A DNA stretch of 64,000 bases from Flavivirga algicola (GCF_012910715.1 NZ_JABBHF010000005.1:62001-126000); one strand, 5' to 3'. Shown: positions 29,180-39,124, counted from the stretch's first letter. The notes: generated by a model not told the origin, from the sequence alone. Program-made: numbers and translations.

Positions 29180-29785
29180 TTATTTTTTGAATATACTAAC
29201 CCAATTTTGCAATTCTACTTTTAGTTTTTGCAATTCTTTTGCTATATCATATTTTTTATTTGTCTTTTTTTCTTTTCGTAAATTTTTTAACCTTTGATCA
29301 AAGAGATAAAATTCTTTTAAAGATTTTAAATAAAAATTCTTTTTATAATACAAAAGCAATTTATCTATAGCTCTTTGGATTTTATTTTCACTTAATAGGG
29401 CTTGAATATCTTTTGCTATTGGGACTGGAATAAGAGATTCGTTCCAATATTTAATGTTATTTATATATGGTTGAGTTTGATTTTCTTTACAGGTGGATTT
29501 CTGTATTTCTAATAGAAATGAAAGGCATTCTATTTTTTTGCCTAAGGGCATTTGACTATTAGTGTCATTTTTTAATGAACTTCTTAATTTTTGACCAAGT
29601 TCATAACCAATTCTAAAACCAATATAATATTGATTTCCAAATAATCTATGATTATATCCTTTAGGGCATTCAATGTTCTTTATGTCTCTTATTAAAATAT
29701 AATCATCAAAGTGAACAGGGCTTTTAAGTCCTTCAATTCTCCCCTCATTTATTCCTATCGATTTAGGAAAAGGTTTCCCTCCCAT
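29180..29785 (-). CDS. Hypothetical protein with EAD11-like C-terminus
   Basis: 201 residues, not confidently recognised. Residues ~1-100 have no motif I know (FDDYILIRDIKNIECPKGYN, GFRIGYELGQKL). Residues ~125-200 (IQALLSENKIQRAIDKLLLY, then FDQRLKNLRKE and a helical tail) resemble Effector-associated domain 11, a small helical adaptor domain known from bacterial conflict systems. It is transcribed towards argS's 3' end, downstream of the other two minus-strand genes, with a 169-bp gap. Confidence 0.6.
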   Translation of the reverse strand: MGGKPFPKSIGINEGRIEGLKSPVHFDDYILIRDIKNIECPKGYNHRLFGNQYYIGFRIGYELGQKLRSSLKNDTNSQMPLGKKIECLSFLLEIQKSTCKENQTQPYINNIKYWNESLIPVPIAKDIQALLSENKIQRAIDKLLLYYKKNFYLKSLKEFYLFDQRLKNLRKEKKTNKKYDIAKELQKLKVELQNWVSIFKK

Positions 29786-29954
29786 TATATTTATAATTTA
29801 AAGTCATATCAAAAATGATTTTCACGAGATTAATTATATAAATAGCAAATATTTGGTTTTATAGTGGTTTGTAAAAACCATCAATATTTAGTGCCACCAC
29901 ACCATTAGCCATCTACTTTACAAATCACGCTCTTTTTTTTCAACTATTTTTCTT

Positions 29955-30497
29955 TTATTCTTCTTGTAAATTTATATACCGATCCCTAATTTCTGAATCG
30001 AAAAACACTGTAATTTCTGGATAGCCGAGGTAAGGCTTGGTTTCTTCGTCTACAATCTTCATTGCTTTTAAGTAAATATGCTCTCTATTATCAAAATGAA
30101 GTTCTAAACCATATGGATAATCTGTTCTAGATTTCGGATGCCCTCGAGAAAACCTATGGTTTATAATCCTTTCCCAATTCAACCATATTGCTTGTATTTC
30201 TTTTCCTATGTAGCCTTTCCATTCTACAGTAACATTTTTTAAGTGTTTAATATATTTCTTTTCTCTTTCCCAGTAATTCATTTTTTTGATGTAAACGCCA
30301 TAAATGAACTTTAAATTCAACTCATCTGCAGGATAAATATGAAAGACATCACCATCAGAACATTCCAAAAAGAGTCCTTCTTCGTTAGTTTGATAATCAC
30401 TTCTGATATTAAACTTGCCTTTGTACCATACCGAAGTGATTATCTTTCCTTTCAATTTGGAAAATGCATGTTCCAAATCTATTTTATTTTTTATCAT
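29955..30497 (-). CDS. Hypothetical protein, 180 aa
   Basis: Not recognised. No signal peptide or membrane segment; cytosolic, rich in Tyr, Trp and charged residues (KGKIITSVWYKGKFNIRSDY, LKNVTVEWKGYIGKEIQAIW, YGLELHFDNREHIYLKAM). There are two halves, each opening with a GK-I..-W segment, so it may be an internal duplication of a beta-rich module. It begins 7 bp after the stop of the WGR-LRR-DUF4132 gene and is probably co-transcribed with it. Confidence 0.65.
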   Translation of the reverse strand: MIKNKIDLEHAFSKLKGKIITSVWYKGKFNIRSDYQTNEEGLFLECSDGDVFHIYPADELNLKFIYGVYIKKMNYWEREKKYIKHLKNVTVEWKGYIGKEIQAIWLNWERIINHRFSRGHPKSRTDYPYGLELHFDNREHIYLKAMKIVDEETKPYLGYPEITVFFDSEIRDRYINLQEE

Positions 30498-30504
30498 ATA
30501 GAAC

Positions 30505-33500
30505 TTAAGATGCAGTTATAGCCAATAAATCAGCTATCGTTTCTGAAAAGACAATAGGCGGTATTTCCTTAAAAGGAATTAATCTGCTATCATTTTCATT
30601 ATAAGGGTTTTCATCGACATAGCTATCTGTACGAACAGCACCTATAGCAACAAAATATAATCTGCCAGAGGTCATTATGTCTTCATAACCTTCTCTTACA
30701 GGTAGCTCATTTGTTTCTATAAAAGCTTCTATATGGTCTGCTTCAAAAGCCTTTTCGTAAGAAGTAACCATGCCTCCTACAACAAGACCTCTTCGCCATC
30801 CTGCTTTAGTGGCTCGATACCTAAAAGTGCTGACTTGAATTTGTTTAAGGTTAAAACGATTGTCCATAGTCTGAGCATGGAGTTCTTCTGGTAAGTGGTG
30901 TATATCTCTGGTTAGTTGATCGAAAGTTGATGAAATAGCTTTGGTTTCCAAATAGGTTATCCATTTTTGACTTATATCTTGCCCCATTAAGATAGGATGT
31001 GCTAAAGTAATTTGGTCATTTTTTCCTAAGTAAACTCTCTGATCTTTTAAATCAACCACCTCACCGTTAGGCCTTGCGATGAAATAGATTTCACCATTAC
31101 TCCAAACTGTCTTTTGTGCAAAAGCAAAAGTGACAGGATGGTTTAGGAAAAATGATTGCCAATCTTCTGTGAACCAAAATTTTTGAGTTACCAAATATCT
31201 ATTGAGTGATTGCGAAAATTGCTTGGCTACCGTCATTAATAAAGCATTGGACTCTTTTTGCTTCTTTTTAAAGTCTGAAGATGCTTTGGGAATACTTTTT
31301 AGGACCTTCTCTTTTTCATTTTTATAGCTGAAGTGAAGTGAAGTATCAATAAATAAAATGTAATCTACACCGTTTTCTGTAAACTTCAGTTCACGTTCTG
31401 TAAATCCAAAATCAGGGAGCATTCGTTCTTGCAACTCCAGAGCTGTTAGTCCTAAACTATCTGCTATAGCAGTAAAAGCAGCTTCGGCTTCTCTTAAAAG
31501 GCTGTTTTGCTTCGGTTCATTAATTTTCATGACCTTATCTAAAGCCCAAGCAGCAGTTTCAGAGGCCATAAGCCCTAATAGGCTACAAGCAACTACTTTT
31601 TTGTTTTTTAACGCTTCATGTGCTAAGCTGTTTATTAATTCTTCCCCACCCCAAATACCAACAGGAGCAAGAACCCCTTTTTCCTTTATAGATAAGCCTT
31701 GGTCTTTTTGAACCAATTCCCACCATGCTTTAGCAAAACCTTCTGCACTTTTCTTTTCTACCAAGTTATAGATGGGTTGAGCTTCTACATCTGGGGCTAT
31801 AGTTTTGCACAGGCTTTGTCTATAAAACAAATAGTCAATTTCCTCTTGAGTAAATGATGTTCCATCAGACCAAATTAGCTGAGGAAGCTTGTTTTGCCAT
31901 TTTACTATTTTAGTTTCTAACTTATTTAAAGCAATAGCATCTTGTATTCGCTCTTTCATTTCGCCAACCGTTACTTTACTAAGGTCTTGTTGCCCATAAA
32001 TAATATCTACGGCTATTTCTCTTATTAAATCTTTGTTTTCTGTTTTAAGAATAGACTGGATGGCCGACTTGGTATCCTCATCTCTCCAGTAATAAAAAAC
32101 ACGCATAGCAGCTAATCTCTGTGCATCTTTCTTTGAATTTAAGTAGTCTAGTGCTTTATTTTTAACTTCAATATTTTCTGTTCTCGCCAGTTCGAAAGCT
32201 GCCATTTGGGAAATTTTGGTTTTTTTATCTGTCGCTAGTTCCCATACCTTGTCGAAATGTGCCGAATAATCAAACCTTCCAACGATACCCAATAATGCTC
32301 TATAATATTCTTCGGCTCCATTACTGGTTGTACTCACTTTAAAATCATGTTGTATGATATCCAATGCGTCTTGACCAAAGTGATCGACGATAACTTTAGA
32401 AATTCCTAAATTATGTCTTTTAGTATGCTCTACATATTGAGCAACTGCTTCTTTTAATTCTGTGCCATAAATTTCCAGTGACCAGTCTATAAATTCGGGT
32501 GTGTTATCTCCATATCCGCCTTTTACAGACCAAGAAAATTGGTTTTTTCCGTTTTTATTTATCTTCTCAGAAATAATAGTTAACGTTTCTTTCACTTTTG
32601 CAAGCGTTATGTCTCTGTAATCTTCCTCGTTGTGCTTTAGTAAGATTCTGTGGCATTCCATGATACATTCATGACAATCTGTTTGTTCTATCAGTTCATG
32701 AATGTAATGTTCATAGGACTTAAGGTCATAAGAAACCAACAGTTCAAGTAAAGTAAATGGGATATGTTTATTTGCTCCGCCTGTTCCCTCATATTCCCTT
32801 ATAACCAACATTTTTGCCAAACTTTTTTCTAATAATTTACGGTCATTAATAAGCATAAATTGAATAAAAGGCCTTCTTAATTTATGTTTGATCATAAGGT
32901 CTGTAAGGTTTTCTATGTCATTTTTAGCTTTGTCTAGAATATAGTTGCCAACAGAATTTGGTGTTTGATCTGCGTGATTAAACGGAACTTTTGCTGGTAC
33001 GGAAGATAGAAATGCTTCAAAACAAGTGTCTTCATCTACACCAGCATTAATGAGTAGTTCAAAAATACTTCCTAAGAGATTCTGGTCTTTTTGTTCATTT
33101 TCCAGTTGAGGTAAAAACCAATTTTCGAAAAATTGTTCATGATATCCACTAAAAGAAGGGCCATCTATAAATCTATTTTGCTCCTGATAATAAAATGCAT
33201 CTTGGGTGATGAATAAAAAAACTCTCTCATCTATAAAGTTCCATTCTTCTAATGGGGACAACAAGTCAACAATACGTTTATAATCATAAGAGTCTTTTCT
33301 TAATGCTAAAGGTAGGTCGTGCGATTCTCCAGTAACAAAGTCTCTTACTGTTTTTATATTCTCTTTATCATCACCAAACGTTTCTGCATTAATATCAGAG
33401 AATATATCTTCTATCAGGTTCCCTCTGTTTTTAACCAATTGTTCTTTATTGGGAGGAGTCTCAGGTATATTTTTAGTAACAGTGGTCTTCTGTTTCTTAC

Positions 33501-34686
33501 TAAGATTGCTTAAATAATCAATAATGGACTCAGGCTCGAGGGAGTTAAAGCCAAGACTCTCAACCCTAAACTGTGAAGGTATATTAGACGTTTCACTTAA
33601 ATTAATTTCGAAATTTTCTAAGTTCTCTAAGTGTACAAACTCGTTTGGGATATGCTTTACGGCAACTGAAGAAGAATGCATTTCTAATGTTTCTAAGTTG
33701 GTTAAGCTACAAATCCCTAAAGGGAAGTGATCAAGAGCGTTATATTCTATTATTAATTCTTTCAGTTTTTTTAGATTACCTATGTCGTCTGGTAAAGATT
33801 GAATATCATTTTCTTTTAAGTCCAGTTTGGTTAGGTTCGTGAGTTTTCCAATCTCTTTGGGAATAACTAGGCCTGGAAGTTGAGAGTCCAAGTAAGGACT
33901 TCTACTTCTAGAAGACTGAACAATTAATTCCTCTAAATTGCCCAGATTTCCAATTGAAGCAGGTAATGTTTCTAAAAGTTTAGGATTATTTAATTCTATT
34001 TTTTTAAGTTGAGATAAATTACCTAAGTCTTTAGGGAGTTCTTTACTAGCAAATCCATCAATTCTTAATGTTTCTAAGTTGGATAATTTGGAAATGGCGC
34101 TTGGGAGGATGGATTTGTGATTACCATCTAGATGTAATTTCTTAAGATAAGATAGTTCTCCTATTTCATTTGGAATGATAAAATTTATGCCATAGCCTGG
34201 CGAAATATAGAGATCTTCTAGTTTTTGTAGATTTTTGATAGATTGTGGAAGGCTTTTACACTCAAGAAGTGAAAGTTTAAGAGTTTTAAGGTTAATTAAA
34301 TTGCCTAATTCTTCTGGGATATTTAAATCTGTCCGAAGATCTAAAAATTCTAACTCAGTACATTTCCATATTTCTGCCAGTATTTCTTCGTTGTCTGTCC
34401 ATAATCTATCCTCATTAATTATAGTAGCATTCCCTCTTTGAACTTGCTCTATCCTATACAGTAAATCTAGATCTTCCCCCTTTATTTTAATTGTAAGTTC
34501 AATATAACCACCTTTTATTTTAGATTTAATAAGTTTTTCTGCATCCTTTTCACATGCTTCCTCAGTTTTAAAAGTCTTTTTGTTCTTTCTTAGTTTGCCA
34601 TCTACCTTTCCGTATTCTACAATATGAGATTTGCCTTTGGTTTCTATTTTCCAAAGTTTGGTGTTGTTGACTAGTTCTTTTTTCAT
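30505..34686 (-). CDS. WGR - leucine-rich repeat - DUF4132 giant protein
   Basis: 1393 residues. N-terminal WGR domain (~1-65: KLWKIETKGKSHIVEYGKVD, the PARP-type nucleic-acid-binding fold with WKIE/YGKV). About 11 leucine-rich repeats of 23 residues (~95-385, of the LPxxIGNLxxLxxLxL kind). A long helical, HEAT-like middle (~430-1050), and a C-terminal DUF4132/MolR-like domain (~1150-1393, with TKAGWRRGLVVGGMVTSYEK). No signal peptide, so cytosolic. Function is unknown; WGR-DUF4132 proteins are related to E. coli MolR/YehI. A candidate -7 box lies at 34782-34789. Confidence 0.85.
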   Translation of the reverse strand: MKKELVNNTKLWKIETKGKSHIVEYGKVDGKLRKNKKTFKTEEACEKDAEKLIKSKIKGGYIELTIKIKGEDLDLLYRIEQVQRGNATIINEDRLWTDNEEILAEIWKCTELEFLDLRTDLNIPEELGNLINLKTLKLSLLECKSLPQSIKNLQKLEDLYISPGYGINFIIPNEIGELSYLKKLHLDGNHKSILPSAISKLSNLETLRIDGFASKELPKDLGNLSQLKKIELNNPKLLETLPASIGNLGNLEELIVQSSRSRSPYLDSQLPGLVIPKEIGKLTNLTKLDLKENDIQSLPDDIGNLKKLKELIIEYNALDHFPLGICSLTNLETLEMHSSSVAVKHIPNEFVHLENLENFEINLSETSNIPSQFRVESLGFNSLEPESIIDYLSNLSKKQKTTVTKNIPETPPNKEQLVKNRGNLIEDIFSDINAETFGDDKENIKTVRDFVTGESHDLPLALRKDSYDYKRIVDLLSPLEEWNFIDERVFLFITQDAFYYQEQNRFIDGPSFSGYHEQFFENWFLPQLENEQKDQNLLGSIFELLINAGVDEDTCFEAFLSSVPAKVPFNHADQTPNSVGNYILDKAKNDIENLTDLMIKHKLRRPFIQFMLINDRKLLEKSLAKMLVIREYEGTGGANKHIPFTLLELLVSYDLKSYEHYIHELIEQTDCHECIMECHRILLKHNEEDYRDITLAKVKETLTIISEKINKNGKNQFSWSVKGGYGDNTPEFIDWSLEIYGTELKEAVAQYVEHTKRHNLGISKVIVDHFGQDALDIIQHDFKVSTTSNGAEEYYRALLGIVGRFDYSAHFDKVWELATDKKTKISQMAAFELARTENIEVKNKALDYLNSKKDAQRLAAMRVFYYWRDEDTKSAIQSILKTENKDLIREIAVDIIYGQQDLSKVTVGEMKERIQDAIALNKLETKIVKWQNKLPQLIWSDGTSFTQEEIDYLFYRQSLCKTIAPDVEAQPIYNLVEKKSAEGFAKAWWELVQKDQGLSIKEKGVLAPVGIWGGEELINSLAHEALKNKKVVACSLLGLMASETAAWALDKVMKINEPKQNSLLREAEAAFTAIADSLGLTALELQERMLPDFGFTERELKFTENGVDYILFIDTSLHFSYKNEKEKVLKSIPKASSDFKKKQKESNALLMTVAKQFSQSLNRYLVTQKFWFTEDWQSFFLNHPVTFAFAQKTVWSNGEIYFIARPNGEVVDLKDQRVYLGKNDQITLAHPILMGQDISQKWITYLETKAISSTFDQLTRDIHHLPEELHAQTMDNRFNLKQIQVSTFRYRATKAGWRRGLVVGGMVTSYEKAFEADHIEAFIETNELPVREGYEDIMTSGRLYFVAIGAVRTDSYVDENPYNENDSRLIPFKEIPPIVFSETIADLLAITAS

Positions 34687-34781
34687 TTTTTGATTTTGTT
34701 GAAACTGATTAAGGCTTTTGAGTTTTCAGAATGTTTTTTTTAACTTATAACCTCAATGTGTTATAAGATGTTGTTTTTTTT

Positions 34782-34789
34782 CAAAAATA
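34782..34789 (-). promoter_or_regulatory. Possible -7 box for the DUF4132 gene
   Basis: CAAAAATA on the + strand reads TATTTTTG on the minus strand, fitting TAnnTTTG, about 96 bp upstream of the ATG at 34686. A weak call in such AT-rich DNA. Confidence 0.35.
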
Positions 34790-34903
34790 GAGACAATTTT
34801 ATTGTTTTATATCCCAGTTTTCAGTGAAAAATATAACTTAAAAGACTTGGTGTATAATTGAAGATGTTAAGCTAATTTTGGATTGATTTTTATATCAATT
34901 CAG

Positions 34904-35083
34904 TCATAAAATTTCTTTAGCATCCTCACGGTCATTTTCATCATCTTTCTTTTCAACAAGTTCAATAGTATATTTTGGTAAATTATCTTTTTTGTAAAAT
35001 GTTATAGGTACAGGCAATACAGAAGCCAAAGCAATCATAAGTATTAAAGCAAAAAGCCTTAATGCCTTTTTTAAAGTTTTCAT
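34904..35083 (-). CDS. Small single-pass membrane protein, 59 aa
   Basis: ATG at 35083, TGA at 34904-34906. The protein starts MKTLKKALRLFALILMIALA and continues SVLPVPITFYKKDNLPKY, then a highly charged tail ending REDAKEIL. A basic N-terminus, one hydrophobic helix (~8-26) and an acidic/basic tail suggest a small inner-membrane protein. Located in the 551-bp gap between the DUF4132 gene and the TonB receptor locus. No family recognised. Confidence 0.6.
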   Translation of the reverse strand: MKTLKKALRLFALILMIALASVLPVPITFYKKDNLPKYTIELVEKKDDENDREDAKEIL

Positions 35084-35141
35084 AGTAGTAATAGTAGTAA
35101 GACTGCGTAAAAGGATTTTATTATTTGATTTGTCTTATTGT

Positions 35142-35164
35142 GCATTTCGACTGCGCTCAATGCG
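35142..35164. repeat. Dispersed palindromic repeat copy
   Basis: GCATTTCGACTGCGCTCAAT plus GCG: arms GCATT/AATGC around TCGACTGCGCTCA, the family core. Intergenic, upstream (with respect to the minus strand) of the 59-aa gene. Confidence 0.6.
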
Positions 35165-35237
35165 ACATTGTATTTACTTTTTAGGCTAGTCTCAGATTAA
35201 AAATAATTGAAATTGTGCCAGAATATTGACAACAGGT

Positions 35238-35618
35238 TTACTCTATGAAGATACTTTTAGACTTGATTGTGTATGTTTGAGCGATAAGATTTTGCTCTAG
35301 AAGGTTATTGTAGTTTTCAAATTGTAGAATAGCTTCCTTTTGAGACTTAAAAGTTAGATTAAAATCGAAAATATGATTATTCAATAAGGATTTAAAACTA
35401 AAAATAAGGTATTGATTAAATACCACTTTTTGAGGCCTTTTGGCCAAAGGTAGGTATTCTTTAACAGTAGAATCATCGCTTCTGTATTTACTAACTAAAA
35501 GCTCGGTTTGTGGTTTATCATAATTAGAAGAAACACTTGTGGGTACCGAAAATGATACTAAAGTGATTAATAAAGCGAGATAGCTAAATATATTTTGGAT
35601 TCTCCTTATTGGTAGCAT
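35238..35618 (-). CDS. Hypothetical exported protein, 126 aa
   Basis: Not recognised. The N-terminal hydrophobic segment IFSYLALLITLVSFSVPTSV looks like a signal peptide or anchor. The remainder is a small mixed alpha/beta domain (FNQYLIFSFKSLLNNHIFDF). It lies 17 bp downstream of the TonB receptor stop on the same strand, so it is probably the last gene of the sigma-regulated operon and may be a periplasmic partner of the receptor. Confidence 0.65.
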   Translation of the reverse strand: MLPIRRIQNIFSYLALLITLVSFSVPTSVSSNYDKPQTELLVSKYRSDDSTVKEYLPLAKRPQKVVFNQYLIFSFKSLLNNHIFDFNLTFKSQKEAILQFENYNNLLEQNLIAQTYTIKSKSIFIE

Positions 35619-35635
35619 CTTACAAAAATAAGCAT

Positions 35636-37984
35636 TTAAAAATAAATTCTTAAACTGACATTAGGCGTGATGCCTAGAGATTCATTTTCAATGGTGTTGA
35701 TCTCATTGTTGTCATCTAAAGTATAATAGGTGTTGATGATATTCTTTTTGTTTAAAACATTCCAGACCGATGCTCCAATAGTTGCTCGCGTTGTATCAGA
35801 TATATCAAAGGCATAGGTGGCAGAGCAATCTGCTCGTAAATAATCTTCTAAGTTACTGCTATTAGGATTGGTATAAGTTATGGCCCGATCTTCTGGATCG
35901 TCAGTTGTATCTGGAAGTGTGCTAGGTCTTCCAGAGTGCCAATTGAGTCCCAAGGCTAATTTAAGAGCATTTTGAGTATAGGTTCCAGCAAAAGAAAATG
36001 TATGCCTAATATCTGTATTGTTAGGAAACTTTTTGCCTTCGTTTAAAGATGGGAATATATAATTATTATTACTAAAAGAATAGGAAACCCAACTGCTAAC
36101 CGTATTGCCAAACTGTTTGTTTAACAAGACATCTAACCCTTTAATTTCATAACTTCCTATACTGTTTACAAATTGATATTGGTTTTGAAACCCTTGGCTT
36201 CTTGTTGTAATGCCATTTACTTTTTTTATGTAACCTTCGGCACTAATTAATAGTTTGTTTTTATTATAATGTATGCCTGCAGATAGTTGCTTGCTCTTTA
36301 CTACTGGTACAGGGTAGATTGTTTTATTGTTAATAACAATATTGTCACTATTATTGTTAGCTAATACCCACCTGCGATTTTCGATACCCAAAAAATCGTT
36401 TTGCAAATCGATAATTTGAGAAGTCGTTTGGTGTTTGAATTCCCCTAATATCTCGAATTTAAGGTTATTAAGAAAACGTTGACTAAACCTAAGCCTGGGT
36501 TCTGCTAAAAATAAATCGAATTTACTTATATAATTTAAGCGCCCACCTATTTTTAAATTGGTTTTGGCATTATTCGATAAAAGAGCTGTCTCTGCATAAA
36601 TAGCATGGCTTCTAATAACATCTTTAATATAGCTTCTAAAAATAGGGTTGTTAACGTCTTCTAAATTACTAATACCAATTTCTGAGAAATGGTAACCGCC
36701 ATTTATCTTTAATTGACGACTGTGTTTGTAATTAATATCAAATTTAGAAGTACCGTCATATACTTCGTTTTCTTGAATAAGACGTTGGTCGTTAATAAGG
36801 TCAAAATTAGTAGCGTCCAGATCATAGTTAGAAACATAGACTTGATATGTTGTTGAAAGCCTTTTGGTCCAATCTCTAGTATAAGTAAGTCCAATAGCTG
36901 AGTTTCGTTGTGAAAGTTTGCTTACTAAAGCCTCATCTCTAACATTACTGGTTAGTTGTTCTTCGTAATTTAATTTGTTATCTACATGTAATAAATGAAA
37001 TCTAATTTTATCTTTTTTAGAAATGTTATATAAGAATTTTGCAGTAACATCGTAAAAATAGAAGCTCTCATTTTGAGAGATGGTATTGTTACTGGATTTA
37101 CTAAAATCTGAATCTTCAAAAACACGCTTGAGATACTGATCGTAAGTAGGTGTTACAATTAAATCGGTTACAGAGCGGCGTGTGGATAATTGCAGTTCCG
37201 TTTTTTTAGATAAAGGAATTTTGGCGTATCCGTCGGCATTAAGTAAATTAAAGCCTAAGCCTGCTTTAAATTCGTTATCAATGTTATCAGGTAATTGCAA
37301 ATCTATAATGCTCGAAATACCATCGCCATATTTAGCACTGGTGCCATTTTTATATACACTAACACGTTTAGTTGTGTGCGGGTTAAAGGCAGAAATGAGT
37401 CCGAAAAAATGACCAGATTGATACATTTTTATACCATCCCATAATAATAAGTTCTGATCGTGGGTTCCGCCTCTAACATTTATATTCGATACGGTTTCAT
37501 CTGTGCTTACAACACCTGGAAGTGCCTGAATGGTTTGTAAAACATCGGGTTCTATTAAACCAGGGAGAATTCCAAATAATTCTGGTTTTATACTAATAGA
37601 TCCGTCATTAAGTTTAGTAATACCACTAGTAAGATAATTGGTAACAACAACCTCTTCAAGCTTTTGCAATCTGTAATTGCTTTTTTCTTTTTCTAAAAGT
37701 TTAATGGCTACAAAACGACTATCTAATAATTGAAAATCTAGTTCGGTTTCTTCTTTAAGTAGTTCTAAAATAATTTCTAGGGCCAAACCTTCGGAAGGTA
37801 GGGCGATTTCTTTACCCTTAATCGTTTCATCTACATAAGAAAAACTAATATTGTAACGCTCTTCAAGGATGTTTAAAATAGACAGCAACGGTTGCTTTTC
37901 TTTTTGAATGGTTTGCGCTTTGAGGTTAACGACATTCAAAAAAAGCAATAAAGAAAAAAAAGAAAGAATACTTTTTCTACTCAC
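35636..37984 (-). CDS. TonB-dependent receptor with STN signalling domain
   Basis: 782 residues. Signal peptide to about residue 23 (ending NLKAQ); STN secretin/TonB N-terminal domain (~30-95, LSILNILEERYNISFSYVDE); a short linker with LEEVVVTNYLT resembling a TonB box; plug (~125-225, QALPGVVSTDETVSNINVRG); then an outer-membrane beta barrel ending VSLRIYF with terminal Phe. The STN domain and the upstream fecR/sigma genes make it a FecA-like transducer. No SusD gene lies alongside. Substrate unknown. Overlaps fecR by 8 bp. Confidence 0.93.
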   Translation of the reverse strand: MSRKSILSFFSLLLFLNVVNLKAQTIQKEKQPLLSILNILEERYNISFSYVDETIKGKEIALPSEGLALEIILELLKEETELDFQLLDSRFVAIKLLEKEKSNYRLQKLEEVVVTNYLTSGITKLNDGSISIKPELFGILPGLIEPDVLQTIQALPGVVSTDETVSNINVRGGTHDQNLLLWDGIKMYQSGHFFGLISAFNPHTTKRVSVYKNGTSAKYGDGISSIIDLQLPDNIDNEFKAGLGFNLLNADGYAKIPLSKKTELQLSTRRSVTDLIVTPTYDQYLKRVFEDSDFSKSSNNTISQNESFYFYDVTAKFLYNISKKDKIRFHLLHVDNKLNYEEQLTSNVRDEALVSKLSQRNSAIGLTYTRDWTKRLSTTYQVYVSNYDLDATNFDLINDQRLIQENEVYDGTSKFDINYKHSRQLKINGGYHFSEIGISNLEDVNNPIFRSYIKDVIRSHAIYAETALLSNNAKTNLKIGGRLNYISKFDLFLAEPRLRFSQRFLNNLKFEILGEFKHQTTSQIIDLQNDFLGIENRRWVLANNNSDNIVINNKTIYPVPVVKSKQLSAGIHYNKNKLLISAEGYIKKVNGITTRSQGFQNQYQFVNSIGSYEIKGLDVLLNKQFGNTVSSWVSYSFSNNNYIFPSLNEGKKFPNNTDIRHTFSFAGTYTQNALKLALGLNWHSGRPSTLPDTTDDPEDRAITYTNPNSSNLEDYLRADCSATYAFDISDTTRATIGASVWNVLNKKNIINTYYTLDDNNEINTIENESLGITPNVSLRIYF

Positions 37985-38873
37985 GTTTTAATATTATAGT
38001 ATGGTTTGTTTTACTATAAGTTACACGTAAAGGTAAGGTAATTGCTTTTATGGCCACATCTATATTATCATGTGCAAAGCTACCTGTAAATAGTTGGTCA
38101 GAATCAATATTCATTAAAGTAATATGAACTCCATATTGTCTTTCAAATTCTGCAATAACAGCTTTATAAGGCGCACTTTTAAAAGTACTTTCGTTATTTA
38201 ACCACGAAGGTTCCGAGCGGTTTTCTTTTTCTTTAGCAATTATTTTCCCATCGATAATTAAAAAACTGTCACCAGAATTTAACTTTGTTTCTTGAGAATT
38301 GTAAGTAACGCCAACTAAACCTTCGTAGCAAATAACCTCAAAATAATGATCCCATTGTTTTACATTAAATTGAGTTCCGTAAACAGTTACAAGTCCTGTT
38401 TTTGTCTTTACTTTAAATGATGAGCCCTTAGCTACTTTAAAAAAAGCTTCACCATTAAGTTCTACCTCTCTATTGTGTTTCCAACCTTTTTTATTGAAAG
38501 TCAATAATGATTTTGCATTTAGAGAAACACTGGAAGTATCGGGTAATTCTATAGTTGTTTTTTGAGCAAACTCAGTAGTTATAGTAGTATCTAAAGTCGT
38601 TGTGTAATAATATAAGCTAAAACAAACAGCGAGTATAGCTGCAATACGCATAAATGGCTTGAACCAATGTGTCGATTGCTTTTTGTTGCTTTTAATCGTG
38701 CTTAAAACGGTGTCTAGTTCTTCAGACGTGTTGTAGGCATCTACCTTAAAAGCTTGTAAGCCTTGGTTTAAATTCACTAAATCATCATAATCTTCAAGCG
38801 CTTTAAATGCTTCAAGCTCTTGATCATTTAGATCGTTATCCAGCCATTTCGATATTAAAATTTCTCTGTTCAT
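37977..38873 (-). CDS. FecR family anti-sigma factor
   Basis: 298 residues. N-terminal cytosolic domain (~1-70), one membrane helix (~72-90, FMRIAAILAVCFSLYYYTT), then the periplasmic FecR domain (TTIELPDTSSVSLNAKSLLT, GEAFFKVAKGSSFKVKTKTG, VYGTQFNVKQW) and a C-terminal STN-interacting FecR_C domain. It relays receptor occupancy to the ECF sigma factor encoded 251 bp upstream. A motif TAGGGTAGGAA lies 40 bp before its ATG. Confidence 0.93.
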   Translation of the reverse strand: MNREILISKWLDNDLNDQELEAFKALEDYDDLVNLNQGLQAFKVDAYNTSEELDTVLSTIKSNKKQSTHWFKPFMRIAAILAVCFSLYYYTTTLDTTITTEFAQKTTIELPDTSSVSLNAKSLLTFNKKGWKHNREVELNGEAFFKVAKGSSFKVKTKTGLVTVYGTQFNVKQWDHYFEVICYEGLVGVTYNSQETKLNSGDSFLIIDGKIIAKEKENRSEPSWLNNESTFKSAPYKAVIAEFERQYGVHITLMNIDSDQLFTGSFAHDNIDVAIKAITLPLRVTYSKTNHTIILKRE

Positions 38874-38912
38874 GATTCCTTATTCAACTATATAACAATT
38901 GACTTTTATTTT

Positions 38913-38923
38913 TTCCTACCCTA
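38913..38923 (-). promoter_or_regulatory. TAGGGTAGGAA motif before fecR, candidate ECF sigma promoter
   Basis: Reads TAGGGTAGGAA on the minus strand (38923 to 38913), followed by N4 and TAAAA. The identical 11-mer with N4-TAAAG occurs on the + strand at 39720-39730 before the divergent lipoprotein. Both are 46-50 bp from their ATG. Confidence 0.65.
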
Positions 38924-39124
38924 AATTTAATTTTTTTTTCAAAAAGTTTAAAATTCAGTGTTCAGCCAATTTTATATTTTTCGTTAGAAAACAAAAGATA
39001 CAAAATATTAATACATTCTTTTTTGTATTCTAATAAAAGCGTATTCGGTTTTGCTTTGCGAGAAAAAAGAATTCAAATTTCAAAATCAAATACCAAAATT
39101 TTAATTTTCTAACATCTAACAACA

